Below are positions 33,583 to 35,594 of a stretch of DNA of 35,594 bases, piece by piece. The notes under the pieces were generated by a model. It saw only the letters and a list, made by a program, of their open reading frames with translations, was not told the origin of the DNA and did not search any database. The DNA comes from Planctomycetaceae bacterium (lineage in GTDB: Bacteria > Planctomycetota > Planctomycetia > Planctomycetales > Planctomycetaceae). The stretch spans positions 1 through 35,594 of the forward strand of contig JAJDEI010000218.1 in the NCBI GenBank assembly GCA_029259845.1. Reading direction: 5' to 3'. The translations under genes were made by a program, and so were the position numbers. Every line of letters begins with the position of its first letter. The first letter of the stretch is position 1.

Positions 33583-33870
33583 ATGGTCCGATGCGACTGC
33601 CCGTTTTGCCGGGCGACGTACGAGATGGAATCGATCGATCCGGGGGCGACCATTGCGTGCAGTCGTTGTGGGAACACCTTTCGTGTGGCCGGTCCGGTCT
33701 TGCATCTCTGTCCGGACTGCGGTCGAAAACTGTCACCCCATGCGGCCGTTTGTCCGCATTGTGGGCGTCCGTTGACATCCGACGCAGCCGCGCAACAAGA
33801 GAACTCATTCGTCAACTCAGCCGTCCGCGAAGCCTGGCTGCGGCTCGTTAGATGGTGGAGCCGGCTCTGA
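33583..33870 (+). CDS. small double zinc-ribbon protein
   Basis: A 95-residue protein with two zinc-ribbon modules. The first is MVRCDCPFC...CSRCGNTF and the second CPDCGRKLSP...CPHCGRPL, each built from two CxxC pairs. The first module, with 'IACSRCGNTFRV', resembles the MJ0042/zinc-ribbon group; the second the DZANK/'zinc_ribbon_2' style. The C-terminal 25 residues (AVREAWLRLVRWWSRL) are amphipathic and aromatic and may touch a membrane or partner. The start at 33583 has gagg eight bases upstream. The frame is also open leftward in a different reading frame, but I see no supporting domain. Confidence 0.8.
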   Translation: MVRCDCPFCRATYEMESIDPGATIACSRCGNTFRVAGPVLHLCPDCGRKLSPHAAVCPHCGRPLTSDAAAQQENSFVNSAVREAWLRLVRWWSRL

Positions 33871-33962
33871 ATCGGCCACGGGACCGCGAGCGGATTGTCC
33901 ACGCCGGGGACGGATTCGCCGCGCAGCAGAGATGGCCGCCGATCGTAGCCGCCTCGCGTCGA

Positions 33963-35345
33963 TCACAGCTTCTGCGCAAGGTCGCCGAGCAACGACTGCA
34001 GCAGGTTGAGTGAGTCAGTCGCTTCCCTCTGGGTCATCGTCATGGGGGGGCTCACGCGAATCACGTTGCCCGCCAACGGGCCGAGCAGGTGAATGCCCGT
34101 GTCGCCGTTGCCGAGGTAACAGGCCTCCACGATTCTGTTGGCGACATCGTGAGAGGAGAGACCGCCGACGTCCGCACACTCGATGCCGAACACCATCCCC
34201 TCGCCGCGGACTTTGCTGATGAGGCCGGTCTCCTTGAGCCGCATCAAGCCGTTAACGAACAGCTCGTTCAAACGGGCCGTCTGTCCGATGATGTTTTCGG
34301 ATTCGAATTCATCGAGCGTGGCAAGCACTCCCGCACAGGCGAGCGGATTGGCGCTCCAGGTATCTGAGGCTTCGCCGTACTTGAGGGTCGCCATCAGGTC
34401 CGCCCGGCCGACTGCCGCGCTGACCGGCACGCCGTTGCCGAGCCCTTTCCCCAGACAGACGATGTCCGGCTCGATGCCGTATTTCTCAAAGGCGTACATC
34501 TTTCCGGTGCGGCCAAAGTTCGCCTGCACTTCGTCCAGAATGAACACAACATCATTCGCGCGGCACCAATCCTGGAGCATCTGGTGATACGCCGCCGGCG
34601 GATGATAGCTGCCACCGCCGCCCAGATACGGCTCGGTGATCAGGCAGTTCATGCGGCTGCCGTACTCCCGCAAAAGGGCGTCCAACTCGGCCCGGTAGGG
34701 TGCCGGGTCAAAGGGATCATTCCCCTTGCTGAGATCGTCGCACTCCTGCATCGGAAAGCTGATGAAGCGCACGCGAGGGTCACGATCGCTGTCGGTCTCG
34801 CAGCCGGTGACTGCTCCGGCGAGGCCCTTTTTGCCGTGGAATCCGTGCCGGGTGGCGACGATCATGTCGCGGTCTTCGTCCCGGTGCAGGCAGGCCCAGA
34901 GCGCCTTTTGAATGGCCTCGGAGCCGGACGCGGCCCACATCACCTGCTCACAACGGCTGCCGCCGGGTGAGGCTTGCAGGTTGCGCAGCAGTCGTTCGAC
35001 CGCGTTTGATTCGAGCTCCGTCATCGCGTTGTAGGCAGACAGCGTGATCGCCTCAAAGTATCCCGAAGCGTCCCCACCGGCGACGTGCTCCGGCTTCCAA
35101 CCCATGTAGCCGCAAAACCGCTGCATCCATCGGCGCGGGTTGTGCCCCAAATTGGCAACGAGGACGCCGCTGGAAAAGTCATACAGCCGCCGGCCTTCGG
35201 GGGTGAAATGGAAAGCGCCGGCCGATTTGGCAAGCACAGCCTGCGACGGCGTAAATGTGCGGAGGGCGACCGGTTCTTTCTCGGCGAGTGTCTGACGTGT
35301 GGCGTTCGACCGGTCTTCGCCAGTGAATTGAATCGGCTGAATCAT
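33963..35345 (-). CDS. class III PLP-dependent aminotransferase
   Basis: A 460-residue enzyme of the class III (ornithine / 4-aminobutyrate-like) aminotransferase family. The PLP-ring contact is Asp271 in FILDEVQANFGRTG and the Schiff-base Lys300 is in CLGKGLGNGVPVSA. Other hallmarks are WAASGSEAIQKAL (phosphate-binding loop) and RHGFHGKKGLAGAV. The substrate cannot be fixed from sequence; ornithine, acetylornithine, 4-aminobutyrate or a diamino acid are possible. The usual 'DEVQTGFGRTG' reads DEVQANFGRTG. The ATG at 35345 is chosen over an in-frame TTG four codons upstream; neither has a clear ribosome site. It is convergent with the zinc-ribbon gene and stands alone. Confidence 0.92.
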   Translation of the reverse strand: MIQPIQFTGEDRSNATRQTLAEKEPVALRTFTPSQAVLAKSAGAFHFTPEGRRLYDFSSGVLVANLGHNPRRWMQRFCGYMGWKPEHVAGGDASGYFEAITLSAYNAMTELESNAVERLLRNLQASPGGSRCEQVMWAASGSEAIQKALWACLHRDEDRDMIVATRHGFHGKKGLAGAVTGCETDSDRDPRVRFISFPMQECDDLSKGNDPFDPAPYRAELDALLREYGSRMNCLITEPYLGGGGSYHPPAAYHQMLQDWCRANDVVFILDEVQANFGRTGKMYAFEKYGIEPDIVCLGKGLGNGVPVSAAVGRADLMATLKYGEASDTWSANPLACAGVLATLDEFESENIIGQTARLNELFVNGLMRLKETGLISKVRGEGMVFGIECADVGGLSSHDVANRIVEACYLGNGDTGIHLLGPLAGNVIRVSPPMTMTQREATDSLNLLQSLLGDLAQKL

Positions 35346-35458
35346 GTCGGCTTTCAAGAGTCAACGTGGGAAATTCGTTCCGTGCAGCGTAGCAGGGCAA
35401 ACGAAACTTCGCGACCGATCGCTTTGGCAATGCGTACAGGAGCGGAGTGTCCCACGTG

Positions 35459-35594
35459 GGTGGCCCAGCCGGCACGGCTGATTGCCGCGGGCCCCGGATG
35501 TTTGACCCGACACGGTCGATCCGGTCGGGAGGTCCGGGGGCGGAGTGTGTGTCGTCTTGGGGGTTCGCGACCCCGCGGTGGCCGCTGGGCCACC
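35459..35594. repeat. palindrome cut by the window edge
   Basis: ggtggcccagc (35459-35469) and gctgggccacc (35584-35594) form a perfect 11-bp inverted repeat whose right arm runs into the last base of the window, so it may be longer. It lies within the 249-bp upstream region of the aminotransferase, which shows nothing else. A similar ggcccagccg motif is at about 19555-19564. Confidence 0.55.

Noticed and set aside
1-35594. A phage, integrated element or insertion sequence
   Set aside because: No integrase, transposase, capsid, terminase or terminal repeat with target duplication was seen; gene content is chromosomal throughout.

Overview
The window looks like a chromosomal segment of a GC-rich planctomycete (Planctomycetota, probably Planctomycetales). 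The evidence is the gene content: a DUF1549/DUF1553 protein with PSCyt-type CxxCH motifs, two PVC-type beta-propeller 'membrane-bound dehydrogenase' proteins, a HEAT/cytochrome protein of the Pirellula/Verrucomicrobium heme-binding type, zinc-ribbon proteins of planctomycete style, a histone H1-like Lys/Ala-rich protein, and long intergenic spaces filled with palindromic repeats. I see no phage, insertion sequence, tRNA, rRNA or CRISPR array. The genus cannot be named from the sequence alone.

Layout. 0-5.5 kb: REP-like repeats and a poly-C tract, a cupin gene (-), an exported TIM-barrel amidohydrolase (+), and a 1014-residue lipoprotein dehydrogenase/HEAT/cytochrome (-). 5.5-9.1 kb: repeats, an HDOD signalling protein (-), a small membrane protein (-), and an exported alpha/beta hydrolase (+). 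9.3-11.4 kb: a histone H1-like protein (+) convergent with a prephenate dehydratase (-) that carries its own histone-like basic tail. 11.6-13.1 kb: an overlapping pair, a small membrane protein and a zinc-ribbon membrane protein. 13.5-16 kb: glucose-6-phosphate dehydrogenase (+) and a Cys-rich secreted protein (-). 16.4-19.3 kb: a large DUF1549/DUF1553 cytochrome protein with a discoidin-like insert. 19.7-24.3 kb (-): a ThiF-like E1 enzyme, a ribosomal S1-like protein with a 310-residue disordered N-terminus, and a transaldolase/thioesterase pair with overlapping stop and start. 24.7-26.1 kb: adenylosuccinate lyase. 26.6-32.7 kb (+): a GDSL-like/dehydrogenase protein, a stand-alone condensation-type acyltransferase, and a HEAT/cytochrome protein. 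32.8-35.3 kb: a small secreted protein (-), a double zinc-ribbon protein (+) and a class III aminotransferase (-).

How the parts fit. Housekeeping genes (zwf, tal, purB, pheA, S1) are interspersed with exported, heme-bearing proteins thought to act in periplasmic oxidation of complex substrates. The dehydrogenase and cytochrome genes at 26.6-32.7 kb probably act together, with the condensation-type enzyme lying between them. The least expected signals are the histone-like tail on the Phe-biosynthesis enzyme next to a free histone-like gene, two structurally matching 97-98 nt inverted-repeat elements upstream of two unrelated genes, and the acyltransferase placed inside the dehydrogenase/cytochrome cluster.
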